Assembly (NCBI RefSeq): GCF_016904955.1
Contig: NZ_JADIKE010000027.1
Location: forward strand, 1 to 64,000
Length of the DNA stretch: 64,000 bases
Source of the DNA: Dyella flava
GTDB lineage: Bacteria; Pseudomonadota; Gammaproteobacteria; Xanthomonadales; Rhodanobacteraceae
Reading direction: 5' to 3'
Shown here piece after piece: positions 9,155-18,854 of this stretch. Under the pieces are notes generated by a model. It saw nothing but the letters and a program-made list of their open reading frames with translations. It was not told the DNA's origin and made no database searches. Made by a program: the position numbers and the translations under genes. Position 1 is the stretch's first letter; every line of letters begins with the position of its first letter.

Positions 9155-11437
9155 ATGACCAATAAGAAATGCGCATTGACCGCGGCCATTCTCGTCGCAT
9201 TGACCATGGTCCACGGTACTTCGTTTGCCGCCGACGACACCACCCAGACGAACAACAAGAAACAAAAGCCGGCGGTGACTCAGCTCCAGACGGTAACGGT
9301 CACGGCGACGCACGCCGTCAAACCGCTGCAGGAGGTTCCGATTTCGATCTCGGCGATTTCCGCCGATCAATTGCAATCGTCCAATTTCAGCCAGCTCTCC
9401 GATCTTCAATATCTGGCGCCGGGCCTGTCGTACTCCCAGTCGGCGACCGCCGCGAACGGGGGCGGTTTCCAGGTGCGTGGCATTGGCACGCAAACGTACA
9501 GCCTGGGCACGGACCAAACCGTGGGCACGGTGGTGGACGATGTGGTGCTGAGTCTTCCACGCGACCCGGGCGTATCCGGCTTCAACGACATTCAGGACGT
9601 TGAAGTACTTCGCGGTCCGCAAGGCACGTTGTTCGGCAAGAATGCGTCGGCCGGTGTGGTCGCCATCAAGACCAACGATCCGGAAATCGGTGAAAACAGC
9701 GCGGACGTGCATGTGGCCGTAGGTAGTCGCGATGAGCGCGTCGTTCAGGCTGTCGGCAATGTGGCGGTCTCCAACGACGTGGCGCTTCGCGTTGCCGTGT
9801 ATGACCAGTCGCAGGACGGAGCCATTCCCAATGTCTTCCACGACTGGCATGTCGAGGACAATCACGGTAATGGCGTGCGGGCAAAGCTGCTCTGGCAACC
9901 CAGCGACAAATTCTCCCTGGTGGTGACGGGGGAACATCAGAATCTGTTTATCCGCGATCCGTACTTCCTTTATTCCTTGGGTACGGATCCCAATTACAAC
10001 GTCCTGTTCGCGGGCTTTCCCAATGTGGGCGGCAATCACTTTGTCAGCTATGCCAACGAGGACTGGTACGCCGAGCAAAGCGTGACCGGTTCGTCCGTCA
10101 AGGCGACCTATCAGATCAATGATGAGACAAGCTTCACGTCGATCACGGCGTTTCGTGCCTTGAAAGTGACGCAGGATGAAGATCTCGACCAGTCGCCCGC
10201 CGACATCCTGGACAACAGCGACAGCACGCTCCGCGGCCATCAGTTTACGCAGGAGTTCCGGTTCGTCGGCAAGGCCTTCTCCGACAAGCTGGACTACGCC
10301 GCGGGCGCGTTCTTCGACAAGACCGGGCTGGAATCCAACTACATCGTTTACGGCAAAGTGCTCCCGCCGTACACCTTGCCCTTTTATATCGATGCGACCG
10401 GGGGCGAGCAACGCTCAACCCTGTGGACCAAGAACTTTGCCTTCTATGGCAACACGACTTATTCGCTCACGGACAAGCTGGCGGTGATCATGGGGGCGCG
10501 TTATACCCACGACAACGTGGAAAGCGGCAACAACCCGTATATCCCGACCGAGATTGACGGATTGCCAGCGATCCCCTTTGGCATGCAGTTGCCATCCTGG
10601 AACAGTGCGGCCAAGGGTGATGTGTCCGGCAAGGTGGGCCTGCAATACAACGTCTCGCACGACGTCATGACGTATGCGACGGTATCAACGGGTTACAAGG
10701 GCCCGGCGATCAACGTCGCGGCGACGTCGACCCAGAAGATCAACCCTGAAAAGTCGGTCAACTATGAGCTGGGTGTGAAGTCAGATTTCCTCGACCACCG
10801 CCTGACCTTGAATGGCGACGTGTACTGGGACACGTTCCACAACTTCCAGGCGCAGGCCTTCGACACCCAGACCTACGAGTTTGTCCTCACCAATGCCGGC
10901 GCCATGCGAACCCGTGGCGCGGAGGGCGAGCTCTCGTGGCGAGCGACACAACACCTCACGCTCGGCATGAATGCGGCGTTCACCGATGCCAAATACCTTT
11001 CTTACATCACCGCTTGCCCGGTTCCCGGCGATGTGCCGTGCTACACGACCGACGGCTCCTCCCTGGCGAATTTCAGGGGTCAGGACCCGGCGTTTGTTTC
11101 CCGCTACACAGGCACACTGCATGCCTCTTACATGCATCCCATCAACGATGGGCTGGTGTTCGATGCCGACGGCGGTTGGGCCTGGCGTAGTTCCTTCTAC
11201 AACGTTATCGGCCAGCCGCAGACCAAGACTGGTTCGTACGGGATTTTCAACGGCACCATCGGCATCAGCTCCGATAGTGATAGCTGGCGAATCGGCTTGT
11301 ATACGCGAAACCTTTTCAACAAGCACTTCCGTGATTACGTGATCTACACCTCGATCATCAATACCGATGGTTATTTCCAGCACATGACCCCGGATGCCTT
11401 CCGCACCATCGGTATCTCGCTGGATCTGAAGATCTGA
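9155..11437 (+). CDS. TonB-dependent outer membrane receptor
   Basis: A 760-residue receptor with a signal peptide ending SFAADD. LQTVTVTATHAVKPLQEVPISISAIS is broken here into a TonB box region (TVTVTA) and the plug start; the plug motif RGPQGTLFGKNASAGVVAI is typical of FecA/CirA-like receptors common in sphingomonads and xanthomonads. The C-terminus ends with a beta strand and aromatic-poor tail (GISLDLKI). It sits within a glycosidase/esterase locus, so its cargo is more likely a glycoside or oligosaccharide than a siderophore. Confidence 0.92.
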   Translation: MTNKKCALTAAILVALTMVHGTSFAADDTTQTNNKKQKPAVTQLQTVTVTATHAVKPLQEVPISISAISADQLQSSNFSQLSDLQYLAPGLSYSQSATAANGGGFQVRGIGTQTYSLGTDQTVGTVVDDVVLSLPRDPGVSGFNDIQDVEVLRGPQGTLFGKNASAGVVAIKTNDPEIGENSADVHVAVGSRDERVVQAVGNVAVSNDVALRVAVYDQSQDGAIPNVFHDWHVEDNHGNGVRAKLLWQPSDKFSLVVTGEHQNLFIRDPYFLYSLGTDPNYNVLFAGFPNVGGNHFVSYANEDWYAEQSVTGSSVKATYQINDETSFTSITAFRALKVTQDEDLDQSPADILDNSDSTLRGHQFTQEFRFVGKAFSDKLDYAAGAFFDKTGLESNYIVYGKVLPPYTLPFYIDATGGEQRSTLWTKNFAFYGNTTYSLTDKLAVIMGARYTHDNVESGNNPYIPTEIDGLPAIPFGMQLPSWNSAAKGDVSGKVGLQYNVSHDVMTYATVSTGYKGPAINVAATSTQKINPEKSVNYELGVKSDFLDHRLTLNGDVYWDTFHNFQAQAFDTQTYEFVLTNAGAMRTRGAEGELSWRATQHLTLGMNAAFTDAKYLSYITACPVPGDVPCYTTDGSSLANFRGQDPAFVSRYTGTLHASYMHPINDGLVFDADGGWAWRSSFYNVIGQPQTKTGSYGIFNGTIGISSDSDSWRIGLYTRNLFNKHFRDYVIYTSIINTDGYFQHMTPDAFRTIGISLDLKI

Positions 11438-11457
11438 CGGGCCGAAGGAATATCCCC

Positions 11458-13650
11458 ATGATTGTGCGCCGAGTCCTTCTATCTATTGCCGTTTGCGTGG
11501 TGGCGATGACCGTTGGCGTGGTCAGCGGTCAGGCATGGGCGCAGGAGCATCCCCTTGCTCCTGCGCTCATGCCGCTTCCGGCGCATGTCAGCTATCAGGG
11601 CGGCGTGTTGCCGTTCCACGGCAAGTTCGATGTGCAATGGGACGGTACGCCAGACGCCTTTCTCTCGCAGGCCGTGGCCAGGTTCGATGCGGATGCGCGG
11701 CGATTGACCGGCATCCATGCGGTTGGCGGTGGTACCGCCTTGCATATCGCTTGCTGCACGAAACCGGTGAAGATCGGAGAACCCGATCTGACTGTGGCGG
11801 ATGAAAGCTACCATCTCACGGTCGATCAGGCCGGGATCAGCCTTTCCGCTGCGACGGAACTGGGCGTATTACGTGGGCTGGCGACGCTGCGGCAATTGAT
11901 CGTGTGGGATAAGGATGGTCCCGGCATTCGCCTGGCCGACGTGCAGGATACGCCGCGGTTTGCGTGGCGTGGACTGCTGATTGACGCGGCCCGGTATTTC
12001 CAGCCGATACCCGTGCTCAAGCGCCAGATCGACGCCATGGAGCTGACCAAGCTCAACGTGCTGCATCTGCATTTGAGCGACAACGAAGCCTTTCGTTTTC
12101 AAAGCCGGCGCTATCCCGAGCTGACGCAAGCGACGCATGGCGAGTTCTACACCCAGGAGCAATTGGCTGATCTGGTTGCCTATGCGCGTGACCGCGGTGT
12201 CAGTGTGGTGCCGGAGATCGATGTCCCCGGGCATGCGTTGGCGATTGTCACGGCGTATCCCCAGTACGCGTCGGGCCCGCTTCCAGCAGGGAGCATGGGG
12301 GGTGCGGCGATCGACGTCACCAAGCCGGAGACCTACACCTTTCTTGATCGACTGCTCGGTGAAGTGGCCGCGGTCTTCCCGGCCTCCTATTTCCACATCG
12401 GCGGCGATGAAGTCAGTGGCCAGGACTGGATGGCCAACAAGGACATCCAGGGTTTCATGCAGCGCCATGGCCTGGCGACGACGCAGCAGCTCCAGGAATA
12501 TTTCTTCCTGAAGGTACACGCCTTGCTTGCCCGACATGGCAAGCAGGCGATCGGGTGGGAGGAGGTCGCGACCGGTGATACGCCCAAGGATGTGCTCGTC
12601 CAGGCGTGGCGAAGCTCCAACGCGATCTACGCCGCAACGGCGCGTGGAAATCGGGTCATTGTTTCCGCCGGGTACTACCTGGACTACCTCCTGCCGACCT
12701 CCGCCTATTACGCGGTGGATCCCCTCGATGCGGCCGGAGCTGGCATCGATCCGGCCATCTATGCCGAGATTCAAAAGAAATACCAGTTTCTGCTTCCTTA
12801 TTTCCCACAGCGCGACGTCAAGAACCCTGCGCTCAAGTTGAATGATGCTCAACAACAGCTGGTGATCGGCGGGGAGGGTGTTCTATGGACCGAATTGGTT
12901 CCCGATGACATGCTGGATGGTCGATTGTGGCCAAGAATGGCTGGCCTGGCCGAACGCTTTTGGTCGCCGGCATCGGTGACCGAAGTCCCTGACATGGTCC
13001 GCCGTCTGATCGTGGTGCAGGACGAGCTGCGCGTGCTTGGGCTGGACGACGATGCGGACCGCGAGCGCATGCTCGCCCGCCTGGCGCCCGGTGACGCCGA
13101 TGTACTGATGACCTTCACCAATACAGTGGCCCCGGTACGCAATTTCGCGCATATGCACAAGCTGATCGATTTTGTGCACCACCGTCCGCCTGGCGCACAG
13201 TTCTTCAACGAGGCGGCTGATGCGGCGTTTCCCGATAATGTCGTCACCGACGGGTTCACGATCGCCGCGTCTGATTTCGCGCACGGCGATCACTCTCAGG
13301 GCGATGCGCTCAAAGCCGAGCTGTCGCAGTGGCGTGACAACCATGCGCGACTGCTGGGGGTCATCCAGCGTTATCCGCGCTTGCAGACGCTAATGCCGAT
13401 TTCGGCCGACGTTTCGGCGCTCGCTTCGGTGGGTATCGACGCCATTGACATGATCAACACGCATCGCGCGCCGAGTCAGGCCTGGTTGTCTCATGCGCAT
13501 GGGCTTATCGCTCGTCAGGATGCGGCGCTGCAGGCTTCCAGCTCGCTGTTTGCCACGATCGTTTCGCCTGAACAACCGCCCGAAGATCTGCTCATCACCA
13601 TCGTTCCCGGCGTCAAGCAACTGGTGGACGCGGCCGCCAAAACGCAATGA
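11458..13650 (+). CDS. GH20 beta-N-acetylhexosaminidase, secreted
   Basis: A 730-residue enzyme. It has a signal peptide (VVSGQAWAQ), a GH20b-type N-terminal domain, then the catalytic barrel with RGLLIDAARYFQ, LNVLHLHLSDNEAFR and HIGGDEVSG containing the Asp317-Glu318 catalytic pair of substrate-assisted hydrolysis. WMAGLAERFWSP-like text (RMAGLAERFWSP) marks the barrel end. It removes terminal GlcNAc/GalNAc in the periplasm. It begins 20 bases after the receptor stop, so it is likely co-transcribed with it. Confidence 0.92.
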   Translation: MIVRRVLLSIAVCVVAMTVGVVSGQAWAQEHPLAPALMPLPAHVSYQGGVLPFHGKFDVQWDGTPDAFLSQAVARFDADARRLTGIHAVGGGTALHIACCTKPVKIGEPDLTVADESYHLTVDQAGISLSAATELGVLRGLATLRQLIVWDKDGPGIRLADVQDTPRFAWRGLLIDAARYFQPIPVLKRQIDAMELTKLNVLHLHLSDNEAFRFQSRRYPELTQATHGEFYTQEQLADLVAYARDRGVSVVPEIDVPGHALAIVTAYPQYASGPLPAGSMGGAAIDVTKPETYTFLDRLLGEVAAVFPASYFHIGGDEVSGQDWMANKDIQGFMQRHGLATTQQLQEYFFLKVHALLARHGKQAIGWEEVATGDTPKDVLVQAWRSSNAIYAATARGNRVIVSAGYYLDYLLPTSAYYAVDPLDAAGAGIDPAIYAEIQKKYQFLLPYFPQRDVKNPALKLNDAQQQLVIGGEGVLWTELVPDDMLDGRLWPRMAGLAERFWSPASVTEVPDMVRRLIVVQDELRVLGLDDDADRERMLARLAPGDADVLMTFTNTVAPVRNFAHMHKLIDFVHHRPPGAQFFNEAADAAFPDNVVTDGFTIAASDFAHGDHSQGDALKAELSQWRDNHARLLGVIQRYPRLQTLMPISADVSALASVGIDAIDMINTHRAPSQAWLSHAHGLIARQDAALQASSSLFATIVSPEQPPEDLLITIVPGVKQLVDAAAKTQ

Positions 13651-13758
13651 GTGTTTGAGCGTAGATGGCGCTCAATGACATGCCAGACCGGTGAATGTCA
13701 TCGTGTGACGGGAGTCGATGAAGCTCGCCGGCCAATCTTGATGTTGCGAGGAATCTCT

Positions 13759-14802
13759 GTGCGCCCATTGAAAACCTTGCTGAAAATCGTGCTTGGACTG
13801 GCCATCACCGGCGTCATCGTCATCGCTGGGGTGGTTGTCGCTTTCAGGTTAAGTCCTTGGCCGGAGGCGCTGCTGCTTCGTCATGGCGGAGCCTTGCTGG
13901 GCGACCGCACGCCTGAGGTGGTCGCCGCTTTGAGCAAACATGTGCCGTCTGGGGTGGCTTCCCGACTTAATGTGACCTATGGCGAGGACTACCCGGATAG
14001 TTCACTGGATGTGTTCTTTCCTGAGCACGTTAGCGGCGCACTGCCTACGATTGTGTGGATACACGGAGGTGCATTCGTCGCGGGCAGCAAGGATCAGTTG
14101 CGTCCCTACCTGCAGATTCTTGCCTCGCACGGCTATACGGCCGTGGGCGTGGAATACGCGAAGGCCCCGGAACGAAAGTATCCGACGCCCGTTCTGCAAC
14201 TCGCCCAGGCGTTGACTTACGTGCAGGCGCACGCCGCCTCGCTGCATGTCGATCCCCAGCGCATTGTGCTGGCGGGCGACTCGGCCGGGGCACACATGGC
14301 CGTGCAGGAAGTGTTGGCGATTACGAATCCCGCTTACGCGCACGAGGCCGGTATTCCTGCCGCCTTGTTGCCGGGGCAGTTGCGCGGAGTGGTACTTTTC
14401 TCGGGTGCCTACGATATGTCGTTGGTGCCGAAGACGGGCAAGTACGCCGGCTTTCTGAAGAATCTATTTTGGGCCTATCTCGGGAGCGCCAATCCCGATA
14501 CTTCACCACAATATCGCTATCTATCCGTGGTGAATTTCGTCACGCGCGCATTTCCACCGGCATTCGTGTCGACCGGCAACGGCGATCCGCTATTGCCGCA
14601 TTCGGAGCATCTCATTCAGGCATTGCGCAATAACGGTGTGCCGGTTGACGCAATGTTGTTTCCGAACGCCGTGCCGCCGCTGCCGCACGAATATGAAATG
14701 AATTTGGATATTCCCGCCGGACGTGAGGCGCTTGGTCAGTTGCTACAGGATCTGGCCACATGGACTGGGGCCGCTGAAGAAACGTCCACGCCGACGCGTT
14801 AG
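13759..14802 (+). CDS. Alpha/beta hydrolase (HSL/acetyl-esterase-like), membrane-anchored
   Basis: A 347-residue esterase with an N-terminal transmembrane anchor (KIVLGLAITGVIVIAGVVVA). WIHGGAF (His102) is the oxyanion motif of the hormone-sensitive-lipase group and AGDSAGAH holds nucleophile Ser175; the Asp and His of the triad probably lie in GNGDPLLPHS and LPHEYEM. I chose GTG 13759 because GAGGAA lies five bases before it; an upstream GTG at 13651 would add an unlikely 36-residue Arg/Cys-rich leader. Last gene of the glycoside locus; likely a second deacylating enzyme. Confidence 0.82.
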   Translation: MRPLKTLLKIVLGLAITGVIVIAGVVVAFRLSPWPEALLLRHGGALLGDRTPEVVAALSKHVPSGVASRLNVTYGEDYPDSSLDVFFPEHVSGALPTIVWIHGGAFVAGSKDQLRPYLQILASHGYTAVGVEYAKAPERKYPTPVLQLAQALTYVQAHAASLHVDPQRIVLAGDSAGAHMAVQEVLAITNPAYAHEAGIPAALLPGQLRGVVLFSGAYDMSLVPKTGKYAGFLKNLFWAYLGSANPDTSPQYRYLSVVNFVTRAFPPAFVSTGNGDPLLPHSEHLIQALRNNGVPVDAMLFPNAVPPLPHEYEMNLDIPAGREALGQLLQDLATWTGAAEETSTPTR

Positions 14803-14873
14803 ATTGAAGAAAATTTGGCCGCCTATCGGGTGCAAGCGGCTTTCAACCCGAAGTAGTTGCTGGGTGCGATCCT

Positions 14874-16049
14874 TTAACTACCCTTTTGTGAGCGAAACGG
14901 CAGCGCTGGACCTTGAAGTCCCCGCAGTACTGACTCGCGTCGCTCCAGCCACCAGCCGTATTGCTTTGGCCACGCATCAAACACCCCTTCGCTGCGTCCC
15001 GATAATTCGAGCTCAGCATGCAACGGCCAATTCGGGTCAAACAGGGCCTCGCGCCCGATCGCAACCAGGTCGGCTTCACCCTTTGCAACGATGTCCTCAG
15101 CCTGTTGCGGATGCAAAATCAACCCGACTGCAATGCTTGAAATACCTGCCTCTTTGCGCACAGCGGCAGCGAATGGCACCTGGAAACCGTAGCCGCGCGG
15201 CAGGCGCGCCGCGGTGGCGGGTCCTCTCAGGCCACCTGAGGAACAGTCGATCATATCGACGCCACGCGCCTTGGCCTCACGGGCAAACGCGATGGTGTCT
15301 TCAAGCGTGATGCCGCCGTCGACACCGTCCACCGCCGATACGCGAACGAATAGCGGCTTGCCGGCTGGCCATTCGGCGCGTACCGCCTCGATGACCTCCA
15401 GCGGAAAGCGCATCCGTCCTTCCCGGTCGCGACCGTAAGCGTCATTGCGAAAATTCGAAAGAGGGGAGAGGAACTGGTGCAGCAGATAGCCGTGAGCGAA
15501 ATGCAGCTCAACGATATCGAAGCCGGCGGCCAGTGCTCGGCGCGCCGCCGCACGGAAGTCTTCGCGCAAGTTGTCAAGATCGCGCTGATCGAGCGCATGC
15601 GGGATCAAATACCCGTTATCCACCGGTATGGCGCTTGGCCCGACAACCGGCCATGGCTTGTCGCCACGTGCGATGTCGGCCTGGGTTAGCGCTGCGTTGC
15701 CATACCATGGGCGTTGCATGCTGCCCTTGCGCCCGGCATGTGCCAGCTGGATTGCCGGCACCGCACCATTGTCGCGAATAAAGCGGGCGATACGGGCCAA
15801 CGGCGCGATCTGATCATCTTTCCACAGGCCAAGGTCACCATGGGTGATGCGGCCTTGGGCGGTCACCGCCGTTGCTTCCACCATGACGATGCCGGCGCCG
15901 CCTTGCGCTAACTTGCCGAGGTGCACAAAATGCAGGTCGTTGGCGACGCCGTCTTCGGCTGAATACAGGCACATGGGTGAGATCATGATGCGGTTCTTCG
16001 ACGTCACCTCGCCGATGGTCACCGGGGTAAAAAGGGTAGGGGTCGACAT
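14874..16049 (-). CDS. Old Yellow Enzyme family NADH:flavin oxidoreductase (YqjM/XenA-like)
   Basis: A 391-residue FMN enzyme that reduces activated C=C bonds. ISPMCLYSAEDG carries the cysteine typical of the YqjM/XenA subgroup, HAGRKGS the substrate-side residues, and ELHFAHGYLLHQFLSPLSN the conserved barrel signature. The start is ATG 16049 with GTGGAGAC upstream; an upstream TTG is less likely. It follows the decarboxylase-like gene on the same strand by 143 bases, which suggests one aromatic or enone catabolic unit under the LysR regulator. Confidence 0.9.
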   Translation of the reverse strand: MSTPTLFTPVTIGEVTSKNRIMISPMCLYSAEDGVANDLHFVHLGKLAQGGAGIVMVEATAVTAQGRITHGDLGLWKDDQIAPLARIARFIRDNGAVPAIQLAHAGRKGSMQRPWYGNAALTQADIARGDKPWPVVGPSAIPVDNGYLIPHALDQRDLDNLREDFRAAARRALAAGFDIVELHFAHGYLLHQFLSPLSNFRNDAYGRDREGRMRFPLEVIEAVRAEWPAGKPLFVRVSAVDGVDGGITLEDTIAFAREAKARGVDMIDCSSGGLRGPATAARLPRGYGFQVPFAAAVRKEAGISSIAVGLILHPQQAEDIVAKGEADLVAIGREALFDPNWPLHAELELSGRSEGVFDAWPKQYGWWLERRESVLRGLQGPALPFRSQKGS

Positions 16050-16192
16050 GGTGGTTGTCTCCACGACAAGCAAACGGCCTTGATAAAAAAGCCAAATCAG
16101 CTGGATGCGATTGGAAGGTCAGGAGCGCGACATCGTCATTCGTGCAGCGCCCCTGACCCGGTCTCCGCGACGGGGTCGCGGAAGCTCTTGCA

Positions 16193-17173
16193 TCAGCGCA
16201 GCTTGAACAAACGCCTGGCGTTCTCGCGGCCGATCTTTTCGCGATCGTTTTCGTTGATCTCGGCCTGATCGAACCAGGCGGCTGCCTCTTCCATGTCCTC
16301 AAACGGGTAGTCGGAGGAGAACAGCACACGGTCGGTGCCGATTTCTTCCATTGCATTGCGCATAGCGATCGTGCGGAAGTTGCCGCTGGTGGTGACATGG
16401 AAGTGCTTGCGGAAATAGTCGATGAACGGCAGCTTTGCCTTGACACCCAACGGGTTCTTGCCCGTCGCCGACGCCCAGTGGGAGGTGCGCCAGATGTTGT
16501 TCTGCACGAATTCGCCCAAGTGGCCAAGAATCACCTGCAGCTTGGGATACTCGTCGAACAGCCCGCTACCGATCAGGCGCAACGCATGCATGCCGGTCTC
16601 GCGCGAGAACTCCCACGCCGGTCCCATCAGCCAGGGATGGCCATCGATACCGGCCATCTGGGCTGGCAACGGGTTACGCGGATGCAGGTAGAACGGCACG
16701 TCCAACTGCTCCACCGCCGCCCAGAACGGCCAGTACTGCGGCAGGTCCAGATAGGTGGCGTTGTCTTCGCTGCCGATCTGCGAGAAGCCGTTGACCAGTG
16801 CTCCCTTGAAGCCCATTTCGGACACGGTGCGCTGAAGTTCGCGGGTCGCTGCTTCGGGGTCTTGCATCGGCAGTGCCGCGAAAGCACCGAAGCGATCCGG
16901 GCGGCGGGCGACTTGCTCGGCCAGCAGGTCATTCGCGCGGCGAGCCACATCGATCGCACGCTTCGGGTCGGTGATGCCCTGGATGGCCGGCGCGTTCAAC
17001 GACAGGATGGAATACTCGATGCCGCAGGCATCCATACGCTCGATGCGCTCTTCCTGGATGTCCAGGAGTTGCTTGCGCTTCTTCGGCCAGATGTCGGTGG
17101 TGAAGTAATGTTCGGAGTCACCGATGGTGTCCGGTGAGGCGAAGTGTTCTTCGAGGGCGATCTTGTTTTTCAT
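16193..17173 (-). CDS. Amidohydrolase-family decarboxylase, gamma-resorcylate decarboxylase-like
   Basis: A 326-residue metal-dependent enzyme of the ACMSD/2,6-dihydroxybenzoate decarboxylase group. KIALEEHF places Glu8 and His10 exactly where gamma-resorcylate decarboxylase binds its metal; YLHPRNP, VILGHLGE and SSDYPFED supply the other His and Asp ligands. It would non-oxidatively decarboxylate a hydroxybenzoate. AGGAGG sits five bases before ATG 17173, one of the clearest ribosome sites in the window. It lies between OYE and a LysR gene on the same strand. Confidence 0.85.
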   Translation of the reverse strand: MKNKIALEEHFASPDTIGDSEHYFTTDIWPKKRKQLLDIQEERIERMDACGIEYSILSLNAPAIQGITDPKRAIDVARRANDLLAEQVARRPDRFGAFAALPMQDPEAATRELQRTVSEMGFKGALVNGFSQIGSEDNATYLDLPQYWPFWAAVEQLDVPFYLHPRNPLPAQMAGIDGHPWLMGPAWEFSRETGMHALRLIGSGLFDEYPKLQVILGHLGEFVQNNIWRTSHWASATGKNPLGVKAKLPFIDYFRKHFHVTTSGNFRTIAMRNAMEEIGTDRVLFSSDYPFEDMEEAAAWFDQAEINENDREKIGRENARRLFKLR

Positions 17174-17553
17174 AAATCCTCCTAACAGGTGAGCATGGGT
17201 AATCGTTGATGCGGAAAAATCCGTGCAAAGTGCCCCTCTGACTGGAAGCACGCAGTCATGAAATGGTTGAGCCTGGTTGGGTCGCTACCTAAGCGGCAGC
17301 TTGCATTTGAGCCGACGCGCTGCGTTGAGAAACCTTGCAGAGCATCTGATTTCGCCGAAGTCGTCTATGACCTGGCTGGTTCGAGAGAAACCATATACCT
17401 GGGGCGGTCGCCTGTTAAATTTCTTAGGCAAATAGCGTCATTCACGGCGCTTATAGTGGTGGCGATAGGCCCTGAGCTATCCCCGCTTTTGCTCGACGAC
17501 TCCAACAGAATTGGGAGTTATCCAGGTCATCCGCGTGGTTCAAACCACCATGC

Positions 17554-17632
17554 CGTCGCCCCGGCGCCGGCCGGGGCCCAGCGCCTTTGCTGCATCCAGG
17601 TCGCTAGGTCCCGGCCTTCGCCGGGACGACGA
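17554..17632. repeat. GC-rich imperfect inverted repeat (REP-like)
   Basis: The arm at 17554-17579 (CGTCGCCCCGGCGCCGGCCG...) is largely complementary to that at 17608-17632 (GGTCCCGGCCTTCGCCGGGA...), with a spacer containing GCGCCTTTGCTGCATCCAGG. Units of this composition (GTCCCGGCGAAGGCCGGGAC) are scattered between genes in xanthomonads. Here it lies between the LysR gene and the decarboxylase. Confidence 0.65.
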
Positions 17633-17676
17633 GCAAGAAGCGTGGGGATACCACTTGCACGCAATGTGCGCCAACC

Positions 17677-18624
17677 TCAAAGAACCGCACTCGGCCGTTG
17701 ATCGTGAAAAAGATCGTAGACGAGCCCGCGTAACCAGTGATGTCCTTCGTCGCGTTGGTAGCGTTCATGCCAGAACTGCCCGATCTCGGCGGGGGCAATG
17801 TCAAACGGTAGCGCAACCGCACGAACACCTTCCCGGCTCGCCAGAACACGCGCAAGGCGACTCGGTATGCAGGCAACCAGATCGCTGGACGCTACAACAC
17901 GATCCAGCCCGAAGGAATGTGCGAGTTGCAACGCTACATAGCGCGTCTTGCGATTCTGCGGGCACCTTTCATTGAGCTTTGCCTCGAAGTGCGAGTGACT
18001 ACCCGCAGTGGGCATATACGCCAGGTGACTTGCAGCAAAAAACTGATCGATGGACATCGTGGCGCCGACAGCAGCGTGATCCTTGCGAACCAGTGCCACA
18101 TACGTTTCACGAAAAAGCAGTTGCTGATGAAAATCGGCATGCAACCCGGTGAAAAGGCCGATCGCAAGATCGATTTGCCCGATTTTCATCAGCTGTTGCG
18201 CGGTATCGAGTGGCGGATCGATCGTAACAATGCGGATGCCAGGCGCAATACGGCGAAGGTGTGCCATCAGTGGCGGGACGAAGATGGCCTGTCCAAGGTC
18301 GCTTACATACAGGCGGAAAGTGCGTGTCGAGGTGCCAGGATCGAATGCACGGCCCGCCTGCAGCGCGAGATGCAATGACGCGAACCCTTCGTCAATGAAC
18401 GCCGCGATTTCATCCGCCCGCGGCGTAGGTTGCATGCCATCCGAGGCCTTTACGAAAAGCACGTCATCAAACGCGGTGCGCAATCGCTTCAGGGCGTTGC
18501 TGACAGCCGGCTGGGTGAGGTGGAGCGATTCCGCTGCACGGGTGGTGCTTCGGTCCCGGTAAAGGGCATCGAACACAAGCAGCAGGTTCAGGTCGATATG
18601 ACGCAGATCAGTATGCGGAGCCAT
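17677..18624 (-). CDS. LysR family transcriptional regulator
   Basis: A 315-residue regulator. Residues 8-66 are the winged HTH (DLNLLLVFDALYRDRSTTRA, then LTQPAVSNALKRLR); the rest is a periplasmic-binding-like effector domain of normal size. The NodD/LinR-like group, which has this start (HIDLNLLLVFDAL), often controls aromatic catabolism, in agreement with the neighbouring decarboxylase. About 500 bases, including the inverted repeat, separate it from the decarboxylase start, room for its operator. Confidence 0.9.
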   Translation of the reverse strand: MAPHTDLRHIDLNLLLVFDALYRDRSTTRAAESLHLTQPAVSNALKRLRTAFDDVLFVKASDGMQPTPRADEIAAFIDEGFASLHLALQAGRAFDPGTSTRTFRLYVSDLGQAIFVPPLMAHLRRIAPGIRIVTIDPPLDTAQQLMKIGQIDLAIGLFTGLHADFHQQLLFRETYVALVRKDHAAVGATMSIDQFFAASHLAYMPTAGSHSHFEAKLNERCPQNRKTRYVALQLAHSFGLDRVVASSDLVACIPSRLARVLASREGVRAVALPFDIAPAEIGQFWHERYQRDEGHHWLRGLVYDLFHDQRPSAVL

Positions 18625-18755
18625 GGCCTTGGACCCGTGCGTAGACGCTTGCCTTAACTATAGAGCTTGGGTCCTGGGCAGGGTAGACATTCCTTTTGAG
18701 CCGATCTCATCAGATCAGGATCGGGGCCTTGTATGAGCGTCAGCTCGCAGAATAA

Positions 18756-18776
18756 AAGGCCCCGTTGGCGGGGCTT
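18756..18776 (-). terminator. Rho-independent terminator of the acyl carrier protein gene
   Basis: On the minus strand GCCCCG-CCAA-CGGGGC is followed by CTTTTATT. It is a six-pair GC stem with a four-base loop and T-rich tail, about 80 bases past the stop of the acyl carrier protein gene. Confidence 0.8.
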
Positions 18777-18854
18777 CCTGATTTCCTGATGGCCGGAAAT
18801 TTTATTGACGGTTTACTCGTCACCATTCACCTGACGCCACGGGATTCCAATCGA

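Noticed and set aside
9113..10411. A 432-codon minus-strand open frame
   Set aside because: Antisense to the TonB receptor, which has a full set of family motifs.
13651..13758. Longer start (GTG 13651) for the membrane-anchored esterase
   Set aside because: The extra 36 residues are Arg/Cys-rich and precede the membrane anchor, while GAGGAA sits correctly before GTG 13759.
17258..17701. A 147-codon plus-strand frame through the inverted repeat
   Set aside because: It runs through the GC-rich repeat, has repeat-derived composition and no family match.
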